Source: UBA2040 sp041751955 (GTDB taxonomy: Bacteria > Bacteroidota > Bacteroidia > Flavobacteriales_D > Crocinitomicaceae). From it: a DNA stretch of 64,000 nt. This document shows, piece by piece, positions 17,883-26,157 of the stretch. Made by a program: the position numbers and the translations under genes. Each line of letters opens with the position of its first letter. Within the stretch, counting starts at the first letter, position 1. The DNA is taken from positions 25,663-89,662 of the forward strand of contig JBGSIB010000010.1 in the NCBI GenBank assembly GCA_041751955.1, written 5' to 3'. The notes under the pieces are model-generated. The model saw nothing but the letters and a program-made list of their open reading frames with translations. It did not search any database and was not told where the DNA came from.

Positions 17883-18296
17883 ATGCTTTTATTTTTAAGT
17901 GATATCGCCGGTTCTGAGATTGTTTTGATTCTCGTTTTTATCTTGATTTTCTTTGGTGCGAAAAGCATTCCAGGCATTGCAAGAACCATGGGACGAACCA
18001 TGCGACAAATTCGAGATGCTTCTCAAGACATGCAAAATGAAATTCGTAAGTCGGGAGTGGACATTAAAAAAGATTTGAATCTAAAAGGTATGATTGCAGA
18101 AACCGAATCAACGTTTCGTCAGCCCTTGGATCAGATGAGCGAAAACATCAATGAGGTGGTTGATTCTTCCAGAAAACCTTACAATCCGATGACGCCACCT
18201 CCTGTTATAGCCTCAGAGCCTGTGCCTGTTCCAGAGCAGTTTCCCGACGAAATTCCACCGGAAAATCCGCAGCCTACAGAAGAAAAACTTAGTTAA
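17883..18296 (+). CDS. tatA: Twin-arginine translocase subunit TatA/TatE family
   Basis: 137 residues. The short N-terminal membrane helix (GSEIVLILVFILIFFGAKSIPG) is followed at once by an amphipathic helix (IARTMGRTMRQIRDASQDMQ) and a charged, Pro-rich tail. F-G-x-K-x-I-P-G is the TatA/B/E hallmark. TatA forms the pore of the system that exports folded proteins across the inner membrane. The acidic Pro-rich tail (~105-137) is longer than in minimal TatA. tatC is not in the window. The promoter sits 4 nt from the ATG. A nitroreductase gene follows 14 nt downstream, probably on the same transcript. Confidence 0.92.
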   Translation: MLLFLSDIAGSEIVLILVFILIFFGAKSIPGIARTMGRTMRQIRDASQDMQNEIRKSGVDIKKDLNLKGMIAETESTFRQPLDQMSENINEVVDSSRKPYNPMTPPPVIASEPVPVPEQFPDEIPPENPQPTEEKLS

Positions 18297-18310
18297 ATTA
18301 ATTCTCATTC

Positions 18311-18904
18311 ATGAAATATAATCTTTCGGAAATCACGGAAATTATTCGCAACCGAAGAACCATTTACCCAGAACAATTCGGTGATCGAAAAGTACATCGT
18401 GAACAAATTGAATTACTCCTGAATAATGCCATTTGGGCGCCAACGCATGGGAATACACAACCGTGGAGATTCAAAGTTTTTATGGAAGATGCTTTAGAAG
18501 ATCTTAGTTTGTTTTTGAGCCGAACGTATTTGGAATTAACCCCAAAAGAGAGTCAAAGCGAAATGAAATTGGCGAAAATGACCAATCGTCCATTGAAGAG
18601 TTCAGCCGTTGTGGCCATATGTATGGAACGTCAAGTGACTGAAAAAATATCCGAACAAGACGAAATGTTAGCAGTGGCTTGTGCTGTTCAAAATATGCAT
18701 TTAACTTGCACAGCGTATGGTCTAGGGGGATTTTGGTCGACACCAGGTGTAATCAACAGCCAACAAATGAAGGATTATCTGGAACTTGGTACGAAAGATA
18801 AATGTTTGGGTCTTTTTTATTTGGGCTATCCTGCACCTGATTTTGAATGGCCGAAAGGTCAACGTAAACCAATCGAATACCTTACCGAATGGAGAGTCCA
18901 ATAG
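18311..18904 (+). CDS. Nitroreductase family protein
   Basis: 197 residues of the FMN-dependent nitroreductase family. The N-terminal signature IIRNRRTIYPEQF carries the FMN phosphate-contacting Arg pair; WAPTHGNTQPWRFKVF near residue 43 is the conserved FMN loop; YGLGGFWSTPGVI near residue 136 and LFYLGYPAPDFEWPKGQRKP near the C-terminus complete the family pattern. Such enzymes use NAD(P)H to reduce nitro- or quinone-like compounds; the natural substrate is unknown. The last 16 nt overlap the start of the next gene. Confidence 0.92.
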   Translation: MKYNLSEITEIIRNRRTIYPEQFGDRKVHREQIELLLNNAIWAPTHGNTQPWRFKVFMEDALEDLSLFLSRTYLELTPKESQSEMKLAKMTNRPLKSSAVVAICMERQVTEKISEQDEMLAVACAVQNMHLTCTAYGLGGFWSTPGVINSQQMKDYLELGTKDKCLGLFYLGYPAPDFEWPKGQRKPIEYLTEWRVQ

Positions 18905-19296
18905 ATCATATAATTGACTTAGGATTAGTGAATTATGTTCCTCATCCAGAGAACAAGCATTATATCGTTTTTCGTTTTGCGGATATTGAGAGGGCAAATA
19001 GTTTCGAGCAACTCTTGGGCGATCAAAAAATTTGGTTTGAAAAAGGGGAAGAAGAGAAACGAAGTAAAGTTTTTTATCTGTTTGGCATTCACAACAGAGA
19101 TTTTAAAAAAGCACAACAGCTAAATTACAAAGTAGAAGGTTTGCACAAAAAACCACTTATACCTTTTAAGATTCTTCGATGGACATTGATTGTTTTTGCT
19201 ACTTTAATTATGGCTTTGACAATGATTGGATATTTTAAAGCCCAAAAAACACTAGAAGAGGCTAACAAAACCACTGAACAATCAATTGGGAAATAA
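18889..19296 (+). CDS. Small protein with one membrane helix, unknown function
   Basis: 135 residues. The first ~88 residues are soluble, with alternating strands and helices (HYIVFRFADIERANSFEQLL, SKVFYLFGIHNRDFKKAQQL) that look like a small alpha/beta domain such as the DUF2007-type signal-protein fold; this is inference. A hydrophobic segment (~residues 95-117) and a short charged tail follow. The ATG at 18889 lies within the nitroreductase gene and the overlap of 16 nt points to coupled translation. The nearby barrel-protein gene starts 40 nt after its stop. Confidence 0.65.
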   Translation: MESPIDHIIDLGLVNYVPHPENKHYIVFRFADIERANSFEQLLGDQKIWFEKGEEEKRSKVFYLFGIHNRDFKKAQQLNYKVEGLHKKPLIPFKILRWTLIVFATLIMALTMIGYFKAQKTLEEANKTTEQSIGK

Positions 19297-19336
19297 TATC
19301 TTAATCGATTCGTTATATTCGCTTAAAAGTAAACTG

Positions 19337-20113
19337 ATGAAATACGCTTGTCTTGTTTTTTTATTCTTGTCAACTTGTGCTTGGGCGCAGGATGAAGAAT
19401 TAAATAAAAAAGAGCGAGAAAAATATCCAACTTCTTTTGCCTTGCAAATTAGAGGATTAACCAACAATAGATTCATTGAACCTAACGAAATTTCTTTGAA
19501 TAATGATACGGTTATCAGTTCTATTGGATCGCGATATGGCTTTTCATTTGGAGGAATCATTAGACGGCGCTACACAGAAAGTTTGGGTATAGAACTAGGT
19601 TTACATCACGTAAAACGTTACTATAACGTATCTGGTTCTCTTCCAGACTCTAATTTAAATTTATCAGGCCGTTTCGCTTTTACGAATTATGAATTGCCTA
19701 TAAATGGACTTGTTTTTGTCAAGTTTTCGGAAGAATTTTTCGCAAATGTTGGTCTTGGAATTACGACTATATACAAGCCTTCAAGCATATTAAAACAACT
19801 GGAAGATAAAACCGTCAATAAAAGTTTTAGCTTCGAAGGATATGCCTACCGCAAGTTTGGATTTAACATCAATGCCCAAGCTGGAATAGAGTATAAAACT
19901 GAAAAATCGGGCACTTTTTATTTTGGGGCAGCGGCAAGTATTCCCACAAGTCCATTGTTTGCCTTCATTTCGGTATACAGAAATCCAGAAAATGGAATAC
20001 GAACGGATCAAGGGACTTTTATTCGTTCTCCCTATTTTTCAGTCGAACTTCGCTATTATTTCCCGAAAATTAAGAATACGGGTCAACAACCCAATCGTGG
20101 ACCAATAGAATAG
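19337..20113 (+). CDS. Outer-membrane beta-barrel protein (PorT-like family)
   Basis: 258 residues from the ATG at 19337, chosen because it opens directly into a signal peptide (MKYACLVFLFLSTCAWAQ); an upstream in-frame ATG at 19286 would put 17 polar residues in front of it. The mature chain shows repeated amphipathic strands (YGFSFGGIIRRRYTESLGIE, FFANVGLGITTIYK, FNINAQAGIEYKTEKSGTFY) and ends in a strand finishing YFSVELRYYFPK plus a short tail. This matches the 'outer membrane beta-barrel' group of Bacteroidota. Cargo or role unknown. Confidence 0.75.
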   Translation: MKYACLVFLFLSTCAWAQDEELNKKEREKYPTSFALQIRGLTNNRFIEPNEISLNNDTVISSIGSRYGFSFGGIIRRRYTESLGIELGLHHVKRYYNVSGSLPDSNLNLSGRFAFTNYELPINGLVFVKFSEEFFANVGLGITTIYKPSSILKQLEDKTVNKSFSFEGYAYRKFGFNINAQAGIEYKTEKSGTFYFGAAASIPTSPLFAFISVYRNPENGIRTDQGTFIRSPYFSVELRYYFPKIKNTGQQPNRGPIE

Positions 20114-20138
20114 AATCTTTTAATACTCCGGCTTGTCT

Positions 20139-20146
20139 TAAATTTG
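20139..20146 (+). promoter_or_regulatory. -7 box TAAATTTG of the cupin gene
   Basis: Perfect TAnnTTTG, 17 nt before the ATG at 20164. Only a TTTT stretch (20118-20121) is available as a -33 element. Confidence 0.5.
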
Positions 20147-20163
20147 CATTAAAAAAAGAAGTA

Positions 20164-20637
20164 ATGATTCCAAAAGAAGCCCAATTTTTCTTAGATCAAC
20201 TTGATTTACTTCCTCATCCGGAAGGTGGATTTTACAAAGAAACCTATCGGTCGTTAGGCAGAACTGGAGATCGTAATTTGATGACGGCAATTTATTTTTT
20301 AATCACCTCGAACAATATTTCACGTTTCCACCGAATCAAAAGCGATGAAATCTGGTATTATCATGCAGGTAGTGCGCTTTCAGTTCATACACTGACGAAG
20401 GAAAATGGCCATAAAATCCATAAAGTTGGTTTGAATGTGGAACAAGGTGAATCCCCACAATTGTTGGTTCCAGCCGATACTATTTTTGGAAGTTCGCTGG
20501 ATGAACCCAACTCCTTTTCACTGGTATCTTGTACCGTAGCTCCAGGCTTCGATTTTGCTGATTTTGAATTGTTTACGACGGATGAATTATTGCCTCTGTT
20601 TCCTGAACACGAAGCTGTAATTCGCAAAATGACCTAA
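20164..20637 (+). CDS. Cupin domain protein, DUF985 family
   Basis: 157 residues, full length for the family. The N-terminus carries LDLLPHPEGGFYKETYRS, the DUF985 signature. The cupin barrel follows with SRFHRIKSDEIWYYHAGSAL near residue 57, which supplies the usual His/Glu/His metal ligands, and the second motif SCTVAPGFDFADFELFTTDEL near the end. The fold binds small molecules or metals; the reaction is unknown. It runs convergent with the BNR gene, the two ends overlapping by 4 nt. Confidence 0.9.
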   Translation: MIPKEAQFFLDQLDLLPHPEGGFYKETYRSLGRTGDRNLMTAIYFLITSNNISRFHRIKSDEIWYYHAGSALSVHTLTKENGHKIHKVGLNVEQGESPQLLVPADTIFGSSLDEPNSFSLVSCTVAPGFDFADFELFTTDELLPLFPEHEAVIRKMT

Positions 20638-21920
20638 AACATTTCTTGCGATAAGTGAGCGACCCAAAGGCTTATCTCTTTCTTATCCATTCGTGGATAG
20701 ATGGCTCGAATAGTTCCATTTACCGCAGCGATATTCAGATAATCACCAAAAAACTTCCGTGAATTAGGAATGAATGGCTTTTTCGTTAAACGGATTTCAG
20801 TAAACGTTTTTCCTCCATCTTTTGAGCAAGCCGCATATACATTTGTTCTGTTTTTCTTCTTATTATCTCGTCTGTCGTAATACACGAAGTAAAGATTTCC
20901 TGTACTTTGATCAACCGTCATCCAAGTGAAAAACTGATGCGATTTTCCCGCATCTTGATTGACTTTTATCGGTTCCGACCACGTTTGACCATCGTCTTTG
21001 GAAATACTTAACCAAGAATCAGCATCATCTTTTCCATTCTTTTTATCGCACCAATTCAAATAGAGATTTCCCTTATTTTCGCCCTTTGAACAATCACTGG
21101 CCAGAATTGGAAGTCCATTGGCTCTATTGAATCCAGGAATATCAATGTTCCAACCACCGTGATGCTCGTGTATTTGTTTTTCTTCTGGCATCCAAGTCAA
21201 TCCTTTGTCGAGAGACTTTTGCATAACCAAACCTTTCGGACCTGTCCAAACCACAAAAATTTCTCCATTTCGACCGACTGCTGGAACTGCACCTTCTACT
21301 GTATTGTCATCATCTAAACAATTTCCAGCATATTTTGAAATTCGAATAGGAGTGGACCAGTTTTCACCTTGATCTTCTGATTTAGAAAAAACAATGATAG
21401 ACGAATCAGCTGGATTTTTGCTGTTGTATGCGTCAAACTGAGTCCAAGTCATGTAGATGTGATTGCTAATTGGATCAACGCAAACCCATTGTTTGTCTTG
21501 AACTTTCTTTCCTTTTGGCACTTCTGGATGCGAACCTTGCGAGAAAGGAACCTCGACATTATCCGTATATTGACAAACCATTCTATCTAAATACGTTCCC
21601 CAGCGGAAATTCGAAAGATGGAAATAAAATGCTCGTCCTGTGCTATCGAAAATGACCACAGGATCGCCACCTACACCAAATTTGCTGGTCAATGTTTTAC
21701 TGGTCCACGTATTTCCGCCGTCTGTTGAATAATAATAATCGTCCATGACCGAACCAGCAATTTGAATATTCTGATTTTTAGGATGAATGGCAATACTTGG
21801 TTCAACTTGTGCAAAAGGGTAGGTGCTACCTTCAGGTTTTTCCAATTGAACGGTTTTCACCTTTAGCGATTGGCTCCATCCAAAAATCGGGATGAATAGT
21901 AAAATCAATAATTTCCACAT
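20634..21920 (-). CDS. Exported BNR-repeat (sialidase-like propeller) protein
   Basis: 428 residues from the ATG at 21920, chosen because it begins a signal peptide (MWKLLILLFIPIFGWSQ) and avoids overlap with the upstream gene. At least five Asp-box/BNR motifs (S-x-D-x-G-x-x-W/F) are seen: STDGGNTWTS, SEDQGENWSTP, SLDKGLTWMP, SKDDGQTWSEP and SKDGGKTFTE. They indicate a six-bladed propeller as in sialidases. The catalytic Arg triad and Tyr/Glu of true sialidases cannot be assigned, so a binding or glycan-related role is open. It follows the M61 peptidase gene by 10 nt on the same strand. Confidence 0.8.
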   Translation of the reverse strand: MWKLLILLFIPIFGWSQSLKVKTVQLEKPEGSTYPFAQVEPSIAIHPKNQNIQIAGSVMDDYYYSTDGGNTWTSKTLTSKFGVGGDPVVIFDSTGRAFYFHLSNFRWGTYLDRMVCQYTDNVEVPFSQGSHPEVPKGKKVQDKQWVCVDPISNHIYMTWTQFDAYNSKNPADSSIIVFSKSEDQGENWSTPIRISKYAGNCLDDDNTVEGAVPAVGRNGEIFVVWTGPKGLVMQKSLDKGLTWMPEEKQIHEHHGGWNIDIPGFNRANGLPILASDCSKGENKGNLYLNWCDKKNGKDDADSWLSISKDDGQTWSEPIKVNQDAGKSHQFFTWMTVDQSTGNLYFVYYDRRDNKKKNRTNVYAACSKDGGKTFTEIRLTKKPFIPNSRKFFGDYLNIAAVNGTIRAIYPRMDKKEISLWVAHLSQEMF

Positions 21921-21930
21921 ATTCAAATTC

Positions 21931-23700
21931 TTATCGCAACCAATATTCTCGTAGCTCTTTATGATTATCACCATCCGTTTCTAAACTGAAATGTGGAGTC
22001 GTTTGTTCCATCATTTTTCCTGGAATAGTCATCAGTAAATTATCGCGCGAAATCAATATTTCAAAGGTGTCATTCAATCCAAAATTAGCCATCAGTTTTC
22101 CAAATGAACTTCCATCAATGCGATAGTTGTCGATGGCAATGATTTCATCGTTTACACTAATTCCAATGCTTTCAGCAGCTGAACCTCTTGTTACAGCGCG
22201 AACTGTCGTTCCATTCAGACTTGCACCAAATTTCACATCTGTAATGTTCTCTCGGTTTGCTTTTACGCCAACTTTCGAAAAATATTTGTCGTAGTCTGGA
22301 ATTTCTGTTCCGTGAATATAGTTTTCCCAGAAGTCTGTCAAATCTGATTTTGTGAACGTTTCCAGCTCTTTTTTGAATTCCTCTTCGGTGAAGCCACGAC
22401 CTTGTTTTTCATAGAATTTACTGTATAAACTCTGCATAAAATGATCCAAACATTGTTTTCCGTTTGAGGCATCCACTATCATCGCGTCGAAAATGGCCGC
22501 CATCAATTGTCCACGGGAATAGTAGGTCATGGTCGTATTCGCGCTATTTTCATTCGGACGATATGCCTTTATCCAGGCATCGTAACTGGAGTGAGCTAGA
22601 GGCTGAACCCTTGAACCAACGGAGCCTTCAACGTAGTTTAAAGATCCGTTCAATTTTTCTAAATATTGATTTACATTGTAATATCCAGCTCTTAGCATAA
22701 TCATTTCGTCGTAGTAGGAGGTGAAGCCTTCCATGACCCAAAGCAAAGTTGTGTAGTTTTCTTCATCGTAATTGAAAGGACCTAATTCAATGGGACGAAT
22801 GCGTTTTACATTCCACAAATGAAAATATTCGTGCGCCACTAAATTCAAGAAACCGAAATAGGCGCTTCCTTCGTAAGTCCAACGGCTAACGCTTAAGGTT
22901 GTGCTATTGGTGTGTTCCAATCCACCTTGTGGTCTCTCTACATTGTGAATGATGAAAGTATATTCTTTGTTTGGATTTTTTCCGAAAACAGCTGTAGCTG
23001 TTTCTATGATTTTGGCCATGTCAATTTTTAGCCTGGCGATGTCATGATTACCTTGACTGTATATAGCAACGGTGTGTTTTGTTCCAGCTGCCATGAAATC
23101 AAAAACTTCTTGGTTTCCAATTTCAATCGGACAATCCACTAATTGATCGTAATTTTCGAACTTAAATCTTTTACCTTGGTCGGTAGCTTCGCTTTCTTCA
23201 CATAAAGGAAGAGCAGTCGTAATTTCTTTGAACGAAGTATGAGGAATCACGTCCAAACAACCTTTTGCGGCCTTGTGACCATCGATATACATGAAAACAC
23301 CGCTTCCGCTGACATATCCATGTGTGAGGTCCAAGAAACTCGTTCGAACGGATAATTCAAAAGCATACACCTCATATTTGATAGTAACTTTTTTGCTATT
23401 CCCTTTTTTAACTACCCACGTATTTTTACTCGATTTTTCAACGGGCAATTTCTTGTTCTTATCATCTAGAGCCACCACTAAGTCGACATTTTTAGCAAAC
23501 TCGCGCACCAAGTAACTTCCAGGAGCCCAAACCGGCATTTTGATACTCAATTCTGATTCTTTGAAATCTGTCAATTCCATTTCAACCTGAAAATAATGGT
23601 TTTGTGGCGCTTCCATTTTTAGTTTGTAAACTATTTTTTGAGCGTTGGCACTTACTAAAAAAGTACAAAAGAGTAGGGTGAGGACGTGTTTAATGTTCAT
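21931..23700 (-). CDS. M61 family (glycyl aminopeptidase-like) metallopeptidase with PDZ domain
   Basis: 589 residues with a signal peptide (MNIKHVLTLLFCTFLVSANA). An N-terminal beta domain (~20-170) is followed by a catalytic domain with zinc motif VAHEYFHLWNVKRIRP near residue 287 (HExxH) and the downstream Glu in LLWVMEGFTSYYDEM. A C-terminal PDZ domain (~480-570) carries RGSAAESIGISVNDEIIAID. M61 enzymes remove N-terminal residues, often Gly or Ala, in the periplasm or outside the cell. All catalytic residues are present. The BNR-repeat gene is 10 nt downstream and is probably co-transcribed. Confidence 0.93.
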   Translation of the reverse strand: MNIKHVLTLLFCTFLVSANAQKIVYKLKMEAPQNHYFQVEMELTDFKESELSIKMPVWAPGSYLVREFAKNVDLVVALDDKNKKLPVEKSSKNTWVVKKGNSKKVTIKYEVYAFELSVRTSFLDLTHGYVSGSGVFMYIDGHKAAKGCLDVIPHTSFKEITTALPLCEESEATDQGKRFKFENYDQLVDCPIEIGNQEVFDFMAAGTKHTVAIYSQGNHDIARLKIDMAKIIETATAVFGKNPNKEYTFIIHNVERPQGGLEHTNSTTLSVSRWTYEGSAYFGFLNLVAHEYFHLWNVKRIRPIELGPFNYDEENYTTLLWVMEGFTSYYDEMIMLRAGYYNVNQYLEKLNGSLNYVEGSVGSRVQPLAHSSYDAWIKAYRPNENSANTTMTYYSRGQLMAAIFDAMIVDASNGKQCLDHFMQSLYSKFYEKQGRGFTEEEFKKELETFTKSDLTDFWENYIHGTEIPDYDKYFSKVGVKANRENITDVKFGASLNGTTVRAVTRGSAAESIGISVNDEIIAIDNYRIDGSSFGKLMANFGLNDTFEILISRDNLLMTIPGKMMEQTTPHFSLETDGDNHKELREYWLR

Positions 23701-23725
23701 TTTTTACTAATTTTCAGGTGTTCCT

Positions 23726-23733
23726 TAATTTTG
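23726..23733 (+). promoter_or_regulatory. -7 box TAATTTTG of the coiled-coil lipoprotein gene
   Basis: Perfect TAnnTTTG in the 56-nt divergent gap, 23 nt before the ATG at 23757; a run of T at 23701-23705 lies 20 nt upstream. Confidence 0.5.
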
Positions 23734-23756
23734 GAGCTTAAAGATAAACAATTGAT

Positions 23757-24605
23757 ATGAAAATCGTCGGAGTACTTGTATTATTGGCTGTTTTGTTTGC
23801 TTGCAAAGAAGACCCGAAGCCACAAACCAACACAGCAGATGTGGCTGCACTGAAAAGTCAACTGGAACAAATGGCCTTGGATGCCGAGTTGAAAGATTCG
23901 ATGATCAATGAGTCATTATCCTTTTTCAATGAAATTCAAGACAATCTAATTTCAATTGGTGTGAAAGAAGAAAGTGTTAGAAATCAGAGTAAAAATTCTG
24001 AATTGGCGAACAATGACCGTGAGTTGGTGCTCAATGAAATTAGACAAATCAATCAGTTGAGGGAAGAAAATGCCAAAAAAATTCAGCAGTTGCAAAGCTC
24101 CATGAAAAGCAGTGGTTTGAAGATTGCGGAGCTCGAAGCCATGGTTAAAAACTTGCTGAATGATATTGCTCAAAAAGACGAGCAAATTAAATATTTACAG
24201 GCAGAATTGGAAAATAAAGACAAAGATTATGCACGTTTGTTTGATGCCTATCAAGAGAAAGATTATCAAATGGAAGTCATGACGGAAAGCGTCAACACCG
24301 CTTATTACGTTTATGGATCTGAAAAGGAATTGCTCAACAATGAAGTTATTTCAAAAAGCAAAGGCTTTATTGGCGTTGGTAAGAAAATTCGCTTGAAAGA
24401 GGATTTCAATGAAAACTATTTTACCAAAATTGATAAACGAAACAAAAAAGAATTCCTGATTTCAGGAAAAGATATTCAGCTAATTTCAACGCACCCTACC
24501 AGTTCATATGAATTGTCTCCAGTGGGCACCAATACCAAGTTGATTATCAATGATGCAGCTTCTTTTTGGAAGGTTTCAAATTATTTAATCGTGATGGTGA
24601 ACTAA
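23757..24605 (+). CDS. Coiled-coil lipoprotein
   Basis: 282 residues. A short lipoprotein signal peptide ends in VLFAC (Cys at residue 16). Residues ~28-175 are strongly heptad-like and rich in Glu, Lys, Gln and Leu (EIRQINQLREENAKKIQQL, IAQKDEQIKYLQAELENKDK), so a long coiled-coil rod is expected. A ~105-residue C-terminal domain follows (NTAYYVYGSEKELLNNEVIS, FLISGKDIQLISTHPTSSYE, then FWKVSNYLIVMVN). Similar lipoproteins occur widely in Bacteroidota without a known function. It is divergent from the M61 gene. Confidence 0.75.
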   Translation: MKIVGVLVLLAVLFACKEDPKPQTNTADVAALKSQLEQMALDAELKDSMINESLSFFNEIQDNLISIGVKEESVRNQSKNSELANNDRELVLNEIRQINQLREENAKKIQQLQSSMKSSGLKIAELEAMVKNLLNDIAQKDEQIKYLQAELENKDKDYARLFDAYQEKDYQMEVMTESVNTAYYVYGSEKELLNNEVISKSKGFIGVGKKIRLKEDFNENYFTKIDKRNKKEFLISGKDIQLISTHPTSSYELSPVGTNTKLIINDAASFWKVSNYLIVMVN

Positions 24606-24667
24606 TTAAAAATTATGAATATCTATTGTCGGACTAGATTCACATCCCACAGAAAAATTTATTTTAC

Positions 24668-24736
24668 GTTACTTTTCCTTGACGAAAAGTAACCAACCTG
24701 CCTGCCGTGGCCGTTCGGACAGGCAGGAAGTCAAGG
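24668..24736. repeat. Intergenic inverted-repeat element
   Basis: GTTACTTTTC (24668-24677) and GAAAAGTAAC (24684-24693) form a perfect 10-bp stem with loop CTTGAC. CCTGCCTG (24697-24704) pairs with CAGGCAGG (24720-24727). The loop CTTGAC also has its inverse GTCAAG at 24730-24735. The type is a common dispersed Bacteroidota repeat. The rest of the 24606-24868 gap is AT-rich with nothing recognisable. Confidence 0.75.
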
Positions 24737-24868
24737 CTTTAGAAGGAAGTTAAAGCGCAATTCTTCGATCTTTTCATTCTTGTTTAATTGGAACTTTCAA
24801 AAAGAATTAATGCTTTAAGATTAAATTCTAAAAGGTATTTAAAAGAAATTTTAATTTGACATCAAAGA

Positions 24869-25519
24869 TTATAAATGGAAAAATGAAAATGCTTTATCAT
24901 TCCATTCATTTTCAAACAAATGCGGGTAATATTTCTTCATTTCTTCATGCATTAGCGTTACGGGAACATCGGCAAAAGTTCCGTAATAATGAAGATATTC
25001 CATGAACTGTTTTTCTCCTGAAAAAGTCTGAAACATGGAATTGTTTTCACCATCAAATTCAAGAGGTGGCACACCGGATAAACGGCAAATTCGTTTGTCA
25101 AAAGCAGGCGTGCAAGCTACCCATTTTTGATTCAAGTATACTTCAACATAACCGTGGAAAACAATTTCTGTCCGTTTGAGGTATTGTTCTAATTTTTCTA
25201 CCCCAATGTGATTACGGACTATGGCGTAACCCATTCGAGCAGGAATGCCAAGGCGTCGAGCTCCTGCTGCGAAAACATTTGATTTTTCAACGCACCACGC
25301 TCTGTTTTTGGTAAGAACATGGCTAGCTTTTAATGCTTCAGGACGTAAATCCAAATGATAAGGATCGTAAATGAAATGATCGCGCACCTTTTCGTAGAAG
25401 CGAATTATCTTTTCTTTTTTAGAGGTGAATTTTTCAAACTGCTCCAAGTATGCATCAAATAAAGGATGGTTATAGTCCAAAATTTCAGTTTCCTTAAGGT
25501 ATTCTGATTCATTTTCCAT
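24869..25519 (-). CDS. Transglutaminase-like (papain-fold) protein
   Basis: 216 residues, no signal peptide, so cytoplasmic. The catalytic triad can be read: Cys in NRAWCVEKSNVFAAGARRLG near residue 75, His in IVFHGYVEVYLNQKW near residue 123, Asp in CTPAFDKRICR near residue 143. This order is that of the transglutaminase superfamily, which in bacteria are mostly peptidases or amidases. The substrate is unknown. The ATG at 25519 is 4 nt from a -7 box, so the mRNA is probably leaderless. It is divergent from a small membrane-protein gene. Confidence 0.88.
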   Translation of the reverse strand: MENESEYLKETEILDYNHPLFDAYLEQFEKFTSKKEKIIRFYEKVRDHFIYDPYHLDLRPEALKASHVLTKNRAWCVEKSNVFAAGARRLGIPARMGYAIVRNHIGVEKLEQYLKRTEIVFHGYVEVYLNQKWVACTPAFDKRICRLSGVPPLEFDGENNSMFQTFSGEKQFMEYLHYYGTFADVPVTLMHEEMKKYYPHLFENEWNDKAFSFFHL

Positions 25520-25523
25520 GCGT

Positions 25524-25531
25524 CAAAATTA
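25524..25531 (-). promoter_or_regulatory. -7 box TAATTTTG of the transglutaminase-like gene
   Basis: The reverse strand reads TAATTTTG then ACGC then ATG, leaving 4 nt between the box and the start codon. No -33 TTG is seen. Confidence 0.6.
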
Positions 25532-25593
25532 AAATTTAGATTATGATTATTGGGCTAATTCCTGGCAAGAAGTAATATTTCGGTCATTGTCCT

Positions 25594-25601
25594 TAACTTC
25601 G
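25594..25601 (+). promoter_or_regulatory. -7 box TAACTTCG of the membrane-protein gene at 25606
   Basis: TAACTTCG matches TAnnTTTG at 7 of 8 positions and is followed by AAGC and the GTG start: again exactly 4 nt. It supports GTG as the start. Confidence 0.5.
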
Positions 25602-25605
25602 AAGC

Positions 25606-26157
25606 GTGAAAAGTGATTTCTCTTCTTTTGATGAAAAAATTGGCCCGAAGAGTCCTTTGCCCTATTTATTGCAAGTTCGCAATTGGGTTTTTGGTTTGAA
25701 AAGACCCAGTATAGTCGTTCAGATAGGTTTTTACTTTTTATTTGTTGTTGGCATAGTGTTTTTTGCATGGAATATACTCAGTACGATTGCTTTGCGTATG
25801 CGTTTTGTGGTGCGCGAAAACAGGAATGTCTCAATTAAAGAGTTTTTATCCGAAAGAGCAGTCGAATTGGAAATTCATCCGGATTATATTTTACCAAAAC
25901 TACTGACCTTTTTTTCTATTTCAGCTATTTGTTGGTTGCTCTTCCTTTTTGCGTTAATATTACTTTGGCGACAAAAAAAACTCTTCTTTTGGATAGGTAT
26001 AGGGTCTCTTGTTTTTTATATTGGCATGGCCTTGTTTTACGTAGGAGGACTATTTTTTTGGGAAGGAGTAACTAACCTAGATAAACTGCTGATTTTCGCT
26101 TCCATGCTCATGCTGGCCTTTTATCGCTTTTATTTTTTCTCGAAGGAAGAAAAGTAA
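25606..26157 (+). CDS. Four-helix membrane protein, unknown function
   Basis: 183 residues starting with GTG. Four hydrophobic segments (about residues 38-60, 87-110, 116-140, 150-172) separate short loops; the first loop is basic (MRFVVRENRNVSIKEFLSE). There is no signal peptide and I recognise no family. The start is supported by a -7-like box exactly 4 nt upstream. Its 3' end overlaps the 3' end of aroK on the other strand by 28 nt. Confidence 0.65.
   Translation: MKSDFSSFDEKIGPKSPLPYLLQVRNWVFGLKRPSIVVQIGFYFLFVVGIVFFAWNILSTIALRMRFVVRENRNVSIKEFLSERAVELEIHPDYILPKLLTFFSISAICWLLFLFALILLWRQKKLFFWIGIGSLVFYIGMALFYVGGLFFWEGVTNLDKLLIFASMLMLAFYRFYFFSKEEK

Noticed and set aside
20634..21974. Longer start (21974) for the BNR-repeat protein
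   Set aside because: It would overlap the M61 gene and bury the signal peptide behind 18 residues.
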